Shown here piece by piece: positions 63,641 to 64,000 of a DNA stretch of 64,000 nucleotides (the stretch's first letter is position 1; the number at the start of each line of letters is the position of its first letter). The translations under genes were made by a program, and so were the position numbers. Source of the DNA: Acanthosepion pharaonis (taxonomy: Eukaryota; Mollusca; Cephalopoda; Sepiida; Sepiidae); the NCBI GenBank assembly GCA_903632075.3, contig CAHIKZ030000957.1:703501-767500 (forward strand), in the 5' to 3' direction. A model generated the notes under the pieces. That model ran no database searches and was not told the DNA's origin. It saw only the letters and a program-made list of their open reading frames with translations.

Positions 63641-64000
63641 ATTGGGCGCAGAAGCCAAGACCTCCCCAGAAGAGAGGTAAGTATACAACATTTTGCCTAT
63701 TTGGTACAGTGGCCAATAACTCTCCAGAAGCGAGGGAAGTATACAACATTTTGCCTATATGTCGCAGTATCCAAGACCTTCCCAGAAAAGAGGGAAGTAT
63801 AGAACCTTTTGCTTATTTGGTACAGGAGCCAAGACCTCCCCAGAAGAGAGATAAGTCTACAATATTTCGCTTATTTGGCGCAGTGACCAAGACCCCCCCC
63901 CCACCAAAAAAAAAAAAGAGGTAAGTATACAACATTTTTCTTATTTGGCGCAGTGACCAAGTCCTCCCCAGAAGAAGGGTAACTATACAATATTAGAGAG
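63615..64000 (+). repeat. About 59-bp tandem repeat, seven copies, running off the window
   Basis: GTATACAACATTTTGCTTAT followed by TTGGCGCAGTGACCAAGACC and TCCCCAGAAGAGAGGTAA recurs at about 63629, 63685, 63744, 63805, 63861, 63929 and 63985. TTTGGCGCAG resembles an LTR/primer-binding-site junction. Confidence 0.85.

Overview
The window looks like nuclear DNA of an invertebrate animal. No host protein-coding gene, intact tRNA gene or rRNA gene could be recognised. It is A+T-rich intergenic DNA made almost entirely of transposable elements in various states of decay, satellites, minisatellites and microsatellites. The mix (Tx1-group LINEs, jockey/CR1-group LINEs, Ty3/gypsy, mariner/Tc1/pogo-like DNA elements, tRNA-derived SINEs and a 5S-derived sequence) fits a protostome such as a mollusc or arthropod. 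The species cannot be fixed from the sequence alone.

Layout. 0-10 kb: an LTR-like promoter region, a tandem hairpin repeat (2.8-3.3 kb), a 30-bp minisatellite, a 3.9-kb degenerate satellite with a monomer of about 88 bp (3.7-7.6 kb), SINEs and a LINE tail. 10-19 kb: mariner relics, a pogo-like inverted-repeat element at 10800-12122 that contains a second foldback element, a LINE relic, and several copies of an LTR-like repeat called R1 here. 19-25 kb: an old reverse-strand Tx1-like LINE, another R1 copy, and a repeat with a 1-kb internal VNTR. 25-37 kb: three SINEs in a row, jockey/CR1-group LINE relics (one interrupted by a Tc1 relic), a 36-bp minisatellite, a 175-bp satellite, a 5S rRNA-derived sequence joined to a SINE, more hairpin repeats, and an inverted second copy of the VNTR family.

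37.4-49.8 kb is the clearest part. A Ty3/gypsy retrotransposon (LTRs of 193 bp, 5-bp target duplication CTAAT) sits directly beside a LINE relic. A 7.0-kb Tx1-group LINE (42595-49638, 12-bp target duplication GTGTTATAGTAA) then landed inside the gypsy 3' LTR. Both carry stops and frameshifts.

49.8-64 kb: LINE relics, an inverted repeat pair (52.7 and 57.0 kb), hairpin repeats, SINEs with a hammerhead-like tail, a mariner inserted in a satellite and carrying a triplicated end, a GC-rich foldback sequence, and a tandem array at the right edge. No genes here act together in a pathway. The informative content is the insertion order and a few unusual repeat families.
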